Assembly: GCA_021159105.1 (NCBI GenBank)
Contig: JAGGSM010000057.1
Coordinates: forward strand, 1-8,600
Reading direction: 5' to 3'
From: Candidatus Bipolaricaulota bacterium
GTDB lineage: Bacteria > Bipolaricaulota > Bipolaricaulia > UBA7950 > UBA9294
Length of the DNA: 8,600 bases
Shown here in pieces: positions 1 through 6,106 of the stretch. Under the pieces are notes generated by a model that saw only the letters and a list, made by a program, of their open reading frames with translations, was not told where the DNA came from and did not search any database. The translations under genes and the position numbers were made by a program. How positions within the stretch are numbered: position 1 is the first letter of the stretch; each line of letters opens with the position of its first letter.

Positions 1-25
1 GCACCGCCGCAAGCATGCGGCGTGC
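1..25. other. GC-rich hairpin at window start
   Basis: CGCCGC (5-10) pairs with GCGGCG (17-22) around a 6-nt loop, and GCA (1-3) pairs with TGC (23-25), leaving C4 bulged. No T-run follows, so it is not a canonical intrinsic terminator. It could be the end of an upstream transcript, or part of a structure cut by the window edge. Nothing else is recognisable between here and the repeat-like element at 63-89. Confidence 0.3.
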
Positions 26-62
26 CAAGAAGGTTTGTAAGAAGCACACTCCAAGGGGCGGA

Positions 63-89
63 GAATCCACCCCTGTAGGGGATTGAAGG
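63..89 (+). repeat. CRISPR-repeat-like element, copy A (degenerate), upstream of alr
   Basis: The element reads GAATC, CA, then the near-palindrome CCCCTGTAGGGG (70-81), then ATTGAAGG. It matches the minus strand of 5913-5939 almost base for base: one substitution and one extra base across GAATC to ATTGAA, with a differing 3' tail (GG here, ACC there). The central stem and ATTGAA tail resemble many CRISPR repeats. Here the tail is ATTGAAGG rather than ATTGAAAC, and the G-run continues as the alr ribosome binding site. I find no second repeat at spacer distance on either side. Alternatives are an operator or a small dispersed repeat. Confidence 0.45.
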
Positions 90-96
90 GGGATGC

Positions 97-1215
97 ATGG
101 CTCAGACGGTGGCAAGGGTAGACCTGTCTATCCTGATCGAAAATATCGATCTCGTCAGAAGCCGTGTCCCGCGAGGGATGAAGGTTCTATTCGCTGTCAA
201 ATCGGACGCCTACGGGCATGGGATCGAGGAGATCTCGCGCAGCGCGGAAGCTGCGGGAATCGACTATCTGGGAGTGGACACGGTCGATGAGGGAGTGGAG
301 ATCCGCTCCGCTGGTATCAAGCTGCCGATTCTGCTCCTTGCCCCCATCCTTCCCTGTGAGATCGACCGAGCTCTGCAATCAGATCTCACCCCCTCCATCG
401 GTGACATCGACTCCGCCCGCCTCATCGCCAACCGCGCCAGAGGGACGGGCAGACGCGCAAGCGTACAGGTGAGTGTGGACACGGGGATGGGCAGATTCGG
501 GGCAAGGGTGGATCGCGGCGTGGCTCTGTTCGAGCGGCTATCGCAGGTCGGCGATCTGACCGTGGAAGGGGTGTTTAGCCACCTTTCATTCGCCGAGTCT
601 GAGACATCCGAGGCAAGGGAACACAGCCTGCTGCAGATTAAGCGCTTCCGGACGCTCCTTGCCGCGCTCGACGATGCTCATCTCCTCCCCTCACTTCGCC
701 ACATCGGGAACTCCGCTTCGCTGATCCAGTTTCCGCAGAGCGTCCTGTCAGCACCCTTCAACATGGTGCGGATTGGCACGCTGCTCTACGGCTACCCGGA
801 GGTGAGACGCCCGTCGATCGATGGGGTGAGGCCGATTGCGAAGCTCAGCGCATACGTGCTCTTCGTGAAGGACCTGCCGATCGGTGCTTGCGTCGGCTAC
901 GACTGCACATACCGCACCACTGAGGCAAAACGAATCGCGGTCGTCTCAATCGGGTACGGATCTGGGCTTTCTCCCACGTTCTCCGGCTGCGGCCGCGTAT
1001 ACGTGCGTGGGGAGTACGCCCCGGTCGTTGGCAAGATCTGCTTGGATCACACGATCATCGATGTCAGCCATATCCGCAACGTCGCCCCCGGAGATGAGGT
1101 GGAAATCTTCGGTCCTCATCAACGGGCCGATCAACTGGCGAGTCTGGCTGGGATCTCCATCTGCCAACTCCTCGTACCGACGCTGCAAGCCGCCAAGGAG
1201 CGAACATACCTGTAG
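97..1215 (+). CDS. alr: Alanine racemase (PLP-dependent, fold type III)
   Basis: Cytosolic enzyme that interconverts L- and D-alanine and supplies D-Ala for peptidoglycan; 372 residues is normal for the family. Seen in the sequence: the PLP lysine motif AVKSDAYGHG (Lys35), GMGRFG (130-135), HIGNSAS (202-208), VRIGTLLYG (Arg225) and the second catalytic base in VGYDCTY (Tyr268). CLDHT (Leu316-Asp317) takes the place of the usual C/S-MDQ, a conservative change beside the substrate carboxylate. The ATG at 97 is preferred over the out-of-frame ATG at 93, because the G-rich SD (GAAGGGGG, 85-92) sits just before it and the racemase frame begins here. The SD lies at the edge of the CRISPR-repeat-like element. 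The gene converges on trkH with a 24-bp gap. All key residues are present, so it is probably active. Confidence 0.96.
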   Translation: MAQTVARVDLSILIENIDLVRSRVPRGMKVLFAVKSDAYGHGIEEISRSAEAAGIDYLGVDTVDEGVEIRSAGIKLPILLLAPILPCEIDRALQSDLTPSIGDIDSARLIANRARGTGRRASVQVSVDTGMGRFGARVDRGVALFERLSQVGDLTVEGVFSHLSFAESETSEAREHSLLQIKRFRTLLAALDDAHLLPSLRHIGNSASLIQFPQSVLSAPFNMVRIGTLLYGYPEVRRPSIDGVRPIAKLSAYVLFVKDLPIGACVGYDCTYRTTEAKRIAVVSIGYGSGLSPTFSGCGRVYVRGEYAPVVGKICLDHTIIDVSHIRNVAPGDEVEIFGPHQRADQLASLAGISICQLLVPTLQAAKERTYL

Positions 1216-1239
1216 GGGAGGAAGGAGCTAGCGTAGCGG

Positions 1240-2757
1240 CTACTGAACCCCGAAGAAGAGGAAGCGGATGAACATCAGCACGGGGATTATCTCCAATCGA
1301 CCGATCCACATGTTGAACGACAGGGCCAACTTGCTCAGCGTGGGCATCGTCGGACCAGTGATCCCCACTGACAGGCCAACGTTCCCCTGGGCACTGGCCA
1401 CCTCGAAGATCACATCCGCCAGGGTGAACTGGGGCGATGTTGTGTGGAGGAGAACGATCACGCCAACGGCGAGGAAGACCAACCACAGGAAGGTGATCAG
1501 CGATGCATCCTCCAGGCGATGTCCCACCTCCGATTCATCGACCGCCTTCCGTCCGATGCGGAACGGGACGAGCGCCCCCTGCGGCGAGACGATCTTGCGG
1601 AAGCGCCAGCCGACTCCCTTGAACAGAATGAGCATGCGGATCACCTTGATGCCGCCAGCTGTCGATCCGGCCGCTCCTCCAAAGACCATCCCCGCGGAGA
1701 GGAGGAGCTTCGCCGTTGCGCTCCAGCTACCGATATCGACCGTCTGAAAGCCCGTGCAGGTCATGGCGGAGACGAACTGGAACGCTGAGTCGCGCAGCGA
1801 CTGCCAAATCCCCAGGCTGACCAGGTTCTCCAGGGTGAGAAAGAGCGATCCCATCAGCATCATGATGAGTACCCAGCGCGTCTGCGGGTCCTGCCAGAGG
1901 GTCTGCCCCTTGCCGCGCATAAGCTCGTAATGGACGGCGAAGCTGATCGCACCGAAGAGCATGATCGGGATCAGAGAGAGCTCGATGGCGACACTGTGAT
2001 ACGAGGCGATGCTGTTCGCGGTGACGCTGAACCCACCGGTGGAGATGGCGGTCATTGCTGTGTTGAGCGCGTCCCAGATCGGCATCCCTGCCCCCCACAA
2101 GATGATCGTGCTGACGAAGGTGTACAAGAGGAAGATCCACCACATCGTGCGGAGTGTTGAGACGATGCTCGGATGGATCTTCTCGCCACGCGCCTCGGCG
2201 TAATAGAGGCTGTACTTGGCGGCTCCCGGCTGCGGCCCAGCGATGATGGTGAGCATGAGGACAATCACCCCCATCCCACCGATCCACTCGATGAAACTGC
2301 GCCACCATTGCAGCGTGTGCGGCAGCAGATCGGCGCGCGCAGCCATGGTCAGCCCCGTGCCAGTGTAGCCGGAGATCGACTCGAAAAAGGCGTTCGTCGG
2401 GTCCCGGAAGTAGAGGAGCGTCGATGAGGCGACCCCGTGTTGCTGCGCAAACACGGCAACGAGGATGAATGGAAGGGCCCCCAGCGCCGCGACGAGTAGC
2501 CAACCGAAGGAGGCGATGATCATCCCATGCTTGAGTTTCGCGTCCCCAGCGGTGCGGAAGGGGAAGTAGAGGATCGCACCGAGGGCAAAGGAGATGAGAG
2601 CCGTTATCAGCAGCGGATAGAAAGCGTATGTCTCATTGAACACCAACGGCACCACGAGCGAGATGACAGCCATCACCCCGACCACGGGGACGAGTAATCC
2701 GAGATCGCGGATGATGATCCGCAGATCCGGCCAGGTACGCGAACTAAGGGGTATCAT
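1240..2757 (-). CDS. trkH: TrkH/KtrB-family potassium uptake channel subunit
   Basis: Inner-membrane K+-translocating subunit of 505 residues, a normal TrkH length, with four pseudo-repeats of helix, pore loop, helix. The selectivity-filter loops are visible in order: TGTG (132-135, in SGYTGTGLT), STGG (239-242), TCTG (333-336) and GNVG (458-461, in SAQGNVGLS). The conserved intramembrane segment GGAAGSTAGGIKVIR (360-374) and the C-terminal MWIGRLEIIPVL (483-494) are typical of TrkH. The start ATG overlaps the trkA stop as ATGA (2757-2754) and has no strong SD of its own, which suggests translational coupling. TrkA should bind on the cytoplasmic side and gate it. Filter loops 1 and 4 vary in residue type, but each keeps the essential glycine. 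Na+ versus H+ coupling cannot be told from sequence alone. Confidence 0.95.
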   Translation of the reverse strand: MIPLSSRTWPDLRIIIRDLGLLVPVVGVMAVISLVVPLVFNETYAFYPLLITALISFALGAILYFPFRTAGDAKLKHGMIIASFGWLLVAALGALPFILVAVFAQQHGVASSTLLYFRDPTNAFFESISGYTGTGLTMAARADLLPHTLQWWRSFIEWIGGMGVIVLMLTIIAGPQPGAAKYSLYYAEARGEKIHPSIVSTLRTMWWIFLLYTFVSTIILWGAGMPIWDALNTAMTAISTGGFSVTANSIASYHSVAIELSLIPIMLFGAISFAVHYELMRGKGQTLWQDPQTRWVLIMMLMGSLFLTLENLVSLGIWQSLRDSAFQFVSAMTCTGFQTVDIGSWSATAKLLLSAGMVFGGAAGSTAGGIKVIRMLILFKGVGWRFRKIVSPQGALVPFRIGRKAVDESEVGHRLEDASLITFLWLVFLAVGVIVLLHTTSPQFTLADVIFEVASAQGNVGLSVGITGPTMPTLSKLALSFNMWIGRLEIIPVLMFIRFLFFGVQ

Positions 2758-3416
2758 CCGGTCAGTTTATCTATGATCTCGTCGCTCGCTCGCTCCAGAC
2801 TGAACAGAGTCAACAGGTCATCCGGAGCGAAGATCGTCTTCGGAGTGACGATCTCCTTCTCTCCCTGCCGTTCCAGGGCGATGACCGTCATGGAATCCGG
2901 GACGATGTCCCTATCCATGCATTCAGCGAATGACTTTCCAACGAGAGTCGAGTCCGTCTTGAGAGCGATGCGGAAGACCTGATCCCCCTGCGAGAGGATG
3001 GTGAAGTCCTTCACCTTCGGACGCTTCACAGCAGTGTAGAGGTGGTTCGCCACCACCTCCTCCGGGTTCTCCATCACATTCGCTCCCAGTCGGTTGAAGA
3101 ACTCCGCGTGGGCCTTCTCGTTGACGATCGAGACGATGGAGGGAATCTTCAATTGTTCAGCGATGGAGACGACCATCAGGTTCACCGCATCGTCGCTCGT
3201 CGTAGCGATCAACGCGTCGGCGCGTTCGGAGCCGGCCTCGCGCAGTGTCTCTGCCAAAGTCGCGTTTCCATTCAGAACGGTGATGTCGAACTTGTTGCTG
3301 ATATCCCGCGCCTTCTCCACATTCGATTCGACCACAACCACGTTGTTCTTCTCTTTGGTGGCGATCTGGATCAGGCTCAGCCCGATACTTCCCGCCCCAA
3401 CGATTATCATGTACAT
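2754..3416 (-). CDS. trkA: TrkA-family K+ uptake regulator (RCK N + C domains)
   Basis: Cytosolic peripheral subunit that binds nucleotide (NAD(H)/ATP/ADP in the family) and gates the TrkH channel. With the start I choose it has 220 residues, one RCK_N plus RCK_C unit as in KtrA or half of E. coli TrkA. The Rossmann motif GAGSIG lies at 7-12, the acidic residue at the end of beta-2 is Glu30 (VVVVES), NGNAT follows at about 49-53, and the RCK_C domain covers about 136-210. The frame is open up to an ATG at 3464, but that start lies inside the promoter. The ATG at 3416 has GGAGGG (3429-3424) seven bases upstream and begins directly at the Rossmann strand. A second ATG two codons on (3410) is possible. 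The stop overlaps the trkH start. Confidence 0.94.
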   Translation of the reverse strand: MYMIIVGAGSIGLSLIQIATKEKNNVVVVESNVEKARDISNKFDITVLNGNATLAETLREAGSERADALIATTSDDAVNLMVVSIAEQLKIPSIVSIVNEKAHAEFFNRLGANVMENPEEVVANHLYTAVKRPKVKDFTILSQGDQVFRIALKTDSTLVGKSFAECMDRDIVPDSMTVIALERQGEKEIVTPKTIFAPDDLLTLFSLERASDEIIDKLTG

Positions 3417-3423
3417 GATACTG

Positions 3424-3471
3424 CCCTCCCCACACTCCACGCATGGTAGCACAGAATAGGCCAATGGTCAA
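3424..3471 (-). promoter_or_regulatory. Promoter and RBS of the trkA-trkH operon
   Basis: On the minus strand TTGACC (3471-3466) and TACCAT (3448-3443) are separated by exactly 17 bases. A TG one base before the -10 gives an extended -10. Transcription would start near 3436, leaving a leader of about 20 bases with the GGAGGG SD at 3429-3424. This spacing is the main reason for placing the trkA start at 3416. Confidence 0.6.
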
Positions 3472-3506
3472 CGGCCATAACGACGAAAGTGCAGATCACA
3501 ACGCAT

Positions 3507-3520
3507 GTTGGCTGGCCAAC
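3507..3520. promoter_or_regulatory. Near-perfect palindrome, possible operator between divergent genes
   Basis: GTTGGC and GCCAAC form a perfect 6-bp inverted repeat around a 2-bp centre. It lies in the divergent region, about 36 bp upstream of the trkA -35 box and about 93 bp upstream of the lipoprotein -10. A dimeric regulator could bind here, but a single palindrome of this size may be chance. Confidence 0.2.
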
Positions 3521-3612
3521 CACCTCATCATGACTCAGATGTATCCTCACCATCCCCTAGCAAGGCGCCTTTCGGATCCGCTCGATCGCATGCTGATTTT
3601 GGACTGGAGTGC

Positions 3613-3669
3613 TGGTAGAATACCGCTACCTCATCTTCGCTCCAATTGGGACCGAAGACTGACGAGGAG
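3613..3669 (+). promoter_or_regulatory. Extended -10 promoter and RBS of the PKD lipoprotein gene
   Basis: TG (3613-3614), one base, then TAGAAT (3616-3621) make an extended -10. The -35 position (CTGATT, 3593-3598, 17-bp spacing) is poor, as is common with extended -10 promoters. The SD GAGGAG at 3664-3669 sits seven bases before the ATG at 3677. Confidence 0.45.
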
Positions 3670-3676
3670 ATCAGCC

Positions 3677-4675
3677 ATGAACAAGAACATTATCGGACTA
3701 TTGTTGGTTGCCGCGGTCCTGTTGATCCTCGGTGGATGCGGTCCAACCGGGCCGAATTTGCTCCCTGCGGGGGCGTTCGGCTACGTTCCACAGAACGATT
3801 TTCGCTACGCGCCTCTCGCAGTTCAGTTCGATGCCAACGCGTCTCATGATACGGACGGGAAGATAACATCGTATGACTGGGAGTTCGGGGACGGAACAAC
3901 TGGCAGCGGAGTGAGGCCGACTCACACCTACTCGAGCCCTGGGGAGTATGTGGTCACGCTGCGCGTTACTGATGATCGGGGAGGGATGGGCTCAACAACG
4001 GGTACGGTAAGTGTCCTCGCCGTACCGGAGGGGCAGCTCCTCCGCCGCTACTATTGGCGGTATGCCGGGGTGGACAGGGCACTGGAGATACTGGTACCGG
4101 AATCGCTCTATCAGCGCTATCACTCACAGTACCGCCAGCCGCTCGTCGGCACCTACAAGTACGACGACTACGTTCTCGATTCGCTCGATGATCCGACGAT
4201 ATCCGACATCGCTCGCGCTCTGCGAGCGAAGATCGGAGGGGGGGACGCGGAGTTTGCCAGGTTCGCCCTCGCTTTCGTGCAGGGGGGGATCGCCTACGCC
4301 CTCGATCAACCGGGGTTCGAGTACCCCCTCTACCCGTTGGAGACACTGGTCGATGGGAGGGGGGACTGCGAGGATACGACGATCCTCTATGTCAGTCTGT
4401 TGCGCGCACAGGAGATGTCATCATCGATCGTTGCTGTAGATACCGATCACGATGACATGCCGGATCACGTCCTCGCCCTCCTTCCGGTCGATTCCTCCTT
4501 CGCCTCCGAGATCTCTTGCTCAGCCGGGATGAACGTTGGCCTGTACGCGATCGACAGCTCCTTGTTCGCCCTCGCCGAGACGGCGGCCGACCCGAACACG
4601 AGCGGGTACATCGGGCTCGGCTGTGACCCGTGGGGGATCGATGCCTCCGATTTCAAGCAGAAGTGGGACCTGTAG
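3677..4675 (+). CDS. Lipoprotein with PKD domain and transglutaminase-like domain
   Basis: Predicted exported, membrane-anchored protein of 332 residues. It has a basic N terminus, a hydrophobic segment and the lipobox LGGC with Cys21. Residues about 34-113 form one PKD beta-sandwich, with the hallmark YDWEFGDGTT at 66-75 and a closing HTY...GEYVVTLRVTD. Residues about 150-332 look transglutaminase-like: GDCED with Cys231, PDHVLAL with His264 and LYAIDSS with Asp293 are in the order and rough spacing of the family's Cys-His-Asp triad. This suggests a cysteine protease, amidase or cross-linking activity at the cell surface, but the substrate is unknown. The frame is open back to 3443. I chose the ATG at 3677 because the SD GAGGAG precedes it, a promoter lies just upstream and the signal peptide begins here. 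A 6-bp stem-loop follows the stop. Confidence 0.85.
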   Translation: MNKNIIGLLLVAAVLLILGGCGPTGPNLLPAGAFGYVPQNDFRYAPLAVQFDANASHDTDGKITSYDWEFGDGTTGSGVRPTHTYSSPGEYVVTLRVTDDRGGMGSTTGTVSVLAVPEGQLLRRYYWRYAGVDRALEILVPESLYQRYHSQYRQPLVGTYKYDDYVLDSLDDPTISDIARALRAKIGGGDAEFARFALAFVQGGIAYALDQPGFEYPLYPLETLVDGRGDCEDTTILYVSLLRAQEMSSSIVAVDTDHDDMPDHVLALLPVDSSFASEISCSAGMNVGLYAIDSSLFALAETAADPNTSGYIGLGCDPWGIDASDFKQKWDL

Positions 4676-4687
4676 GGCCGGCCGGTG

Positions 4688-4702
4688 GTCCCTTCCAGGG
4701 AC
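4688..4702. other. Stem-loop after the lipoprotein gene
   Basis: GTCCCT and AGGGAC form a perfect 6-bp stem with a 3-base loop, 12 bases after the lipoprotein stop. The 8-bp palindrome GGCCGGCC (4676-4683) comes just before it. No T-tract follows, so it is at best a weak or factor-assisted terminator, or a 3'-end stabiliser. Confidence 0.35.
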
Positions 4703-4712
4703 GTCATATCCG

Positions 4713-4757
4713 TTGCTAGCAGCGAGCGAGCGCGGTATGATCCCTGCATACAGGAGG
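4713..4757 (+). promoter_or_regulatory. Promoter and RBS of the deacetylase gene
   Basis: TTGCTA (4713-4718) and TATGAT (4736-4741) are spaced by 17 bases. Transcription would start near 4748, and the strong SD AGGAGG (4752-4757) lies five bases before a GTG at 4763. An in-frame ATG at 4685 lies upstream of this promoter and is therefore not the start. Confidence 0.6.
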
Positions 4758-4762
4758 TTAAG

Positions 4763-5881
4763 GTGAGCAACTGTATCGTCGATCCGCGCAAGCTGTTGTC
4801 ATTTGACTTCGGTGAGTACCATCCATTCAAGACCTATCGCCTCGCGCTGGCCTACGACCTCATGGACGCCTACGGTCTGATCGATCGCGATGGGGTGATC
4901 GTCTGTCAGCCGCGCGAGGCGACGGAGGAAGAGGCTTCCACTTTCCACAACAGCGGTTACCTGGAGGCACTCAGGCTGGCTGACTCCGGGATGTGGGTCC
5001 CCAACCAGTTCACGCACGGCTTAGGCACACCGGACAATCCCGTCTTCCCCGGCGTCTACGAGTGGGGGATGCTCGTCGCTGGTTCGTCGATCGACGGAGC
5101 ACGGCAGATCCTTTCTGGTGAGGCGTCGATCGCGTTCAACCCATCCGGGGGGCTGCACCATGCCATGCCCGCCCGCGCGTCAGGGTTCTGCCACATCAAC
5201 GATGTCGTGCTGGCGATCAACGTTCTCGTCGCCGGCGGAAAGCGCGTCGCCTATGTGGACATCGATGCCCACCACGGGGACGGAGTGCAACACGCCTACT
5301 ACAGCACGGATCGCGTGCTGACGATATCGGCCCATCAGGACGGGCACACGATCTTCCCCGGAACCGGCTTCCCGGATGAAGCGGGCAAGGATGAAGGACG
5401 GGGTTACGCGGTGAACATTCCCCTGCCCCCCGGTTCGCGCGACGATGTGTACGAAGCGGTCTTCTCAGAGGTGATCTTCCCAGCCCTCGTTCGGTTCTCT
5501 CCCGATGTCATCGTGACCCAGCTCGGGGCTGACGCCCTGATCGGAGATCGTGTCGCCAGCCTCGCCATGAGCCTTGATATGTTCGAGGGCTACGTGAAGC
5601 GCATCCGCGCCCTCAAGCTCCCCTGGCTCGCCCTTGGGGGAGGGGGATATGCAGTGGAGAACGTGGCTCGCGCATGGACCCTGGCCTGGGCACAGATGAA
5701 CGATGTCACCCTGCCCAACGAGATACCACCCCTGTGGCAGACGCAGGCAGCGGCCTACAAGATATCCGCTTCTAGCCTGCGGGGAGGGGGGGAGAGCAAA
5801 CCCTCACCCCACCGCGTGCTCGATGCCGCTCGCCGTTCGATCGATGCCGTGGTCGAAAACATCCTGCCGCTGATCGGGTAG
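4763..5881 (+). CDS. acuC: AcuC-type histone-deacetylase-family protein deacetylase
   Basis: Zn-dependent deacetylase of 372 residues (arginase/deacetylase fold, class I HDAC-like). In Bacillus, AcuC removes acetyl groups from acetyl-CoA synthetase. Catalytic features are all visible: the His pair His132-His133 (GGLHHAMP), metal ligands Asp168 and His170 in VDIDAHHGDG, Asp257 in QLGADAL, and the transition-state Tyr296 in GGGGY. The N-terminal YHPFKTYRL and the GLGTPDNPVF segment fit AcuC better than the acetylpolyamine amidohydrolases. The GTG start at 4763 is set by AGGAGG five bases upstream and by the promoter position. No acs, acuA or acuB lies in the window, so the physiological target is inferred only. 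A related activity, such as deacetylation of another protein or a small molecule, remains possible. Confidence 0.92.
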   Translation: MSNCIVDPRKLLSFDFGEYHPFKTYRLALAYDLMDAYGLIDRDGVIVCQPREATEEEASTFHNSGYLEALRLADSGMWVPNQFTHGLGTPDNPVFPGVYEWGMLVAGSSIDGARQILSGEASIAFNPSGGLHHAMPARASGFCHINDVVLAINVLVAGGKRVAYVDIDAHHGDGVQHAYYSTDRVLTISAHQDGHTIFPGTGFPDEAGKDEGRGYAVNIPLPPGSRDDVYEAVFSEVIFPALVRFSPDVIVTQLGADALIGDRVASLAMSLDMFEGYVKRIRALKLPWLALGGGGYAVENVARAWTLAWAQMNDVTLPNEIPPLWQTQAAAYKISASSLRGGGESKPSPHRVLDAARRSIDAVVENILPLIG

Positions 5882-5912
5882 TAGCCGTCGGGGAACCCTC
5901 CACCCTTGCAGA

Positions 5913-5939
5913 GGTTTCAATCCCCTGCAGGGGCGATTC
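5913..5939 (-). repeat. CRISPR-repeat-like element, copy B (well preserved)
   Basis: Read on the minus strand (5939 to 5913) it is GAATCG, the perfect 12-bp palindrome CCCCTGCAGGGG (5933-5922), then ATTGAAACC. The ATTGAAAC end (5921-5914) is the classic 3' end of many CRISPR repeats, which becomes the crRNA 5' handle. Copy A at 63-89 is nearly the same sequence. There is only one copy here, with no repeat at one spacer distance on either side and no cas gene in the window. It may be a solitary or decayed CRISPR repeat, a dispersed palindromic element or an operator. Confidence 0.5.
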
Positions 5940-6047
5940 CCCTCCCGTTGGGGCGTGCGCTTCCTGCAGATCCTCTCGATACACAGCGGGTTTGCGGCGG
6001 AGTATTGTAATCACACCGGCAAACTTTTCAGGGGCAAGTGACTCGGT

Positions 6048-6098
6048 TTGACAGCAGAAGGGGCAGGAGATAGAGTTGTTCCTCCACACGGAAGGAGG
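6048..6098 (+). promoter_or_regulatory. Sigma-70-type promoter and RBS of the nucleoside kinase gene
   Basis: A perfect -35 TTGACA (6048-6053), a 17-base spacer and TAGAGT (6071-6076) as -10 are followed by the SD AAGGAGG (6092-6098), eight bases before the ATG at 6107. Predicted transcription starts near 6083, giving a leader of about 24 bases. The rest of the 225-bp intergenic region (5882-6047) holds the CRISPR-repeat-like copy B and short CCCC/GGGG inverted repeats, but no gene I can support. Confidence 0.65.
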
Positions 6099-6106
6099 GA
6101 AGGCAG

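Noticed and set aside
1216..1239. Bidirectional terminator between alr and trkH
   Set aside because: Only a 4-bp TAGC/GCTA stem is possible and there is no T- or A-run on either strand.
1727..2503. Long open frame on the minus strand in another phase of trkH
   Set aside because: It lies wholly inside trkH, is rich in Arg/His/Ala as expected for a shifted frame in GC-rich DNA, and shows no family motif. The same holds for the other overlapping frames, for example 3966-4346 and 6377-7102.
3417..3464. N-terminal extension of TrkA from the ATG at 3464
   Set aside because: The extension covers the -10 box and the RBS, adds 16 residues before the Rossmann strand, and has a worse start context than the ATG at 3416.
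3443..3676. Extension of the lipoprotein frame back to 3443
   Set aside because: It would bury the signal peptide and lipobox inside the protein and overlap the promoters. The SD and promoter point to 3677.
4688..4702. Rho-independent terminator
   Set aside because: The stem is perfect, but no T-tract follows it, so it is listed only as a stem-loop.
4685..4762. ATG start at 4685 for the deacetylase
   Set aside because: It lies upstream of the -35/-10 pair and has no SD, whereas the GTG at 4763 has AGGAGG five bases before it.
5882..6106. A CRISPR array in the intergenic region
   Set aside because: Only one repeat-like unit is present; no regularly spaced second copy or cas gene is seen, so it is listed as a repeat, not an array.
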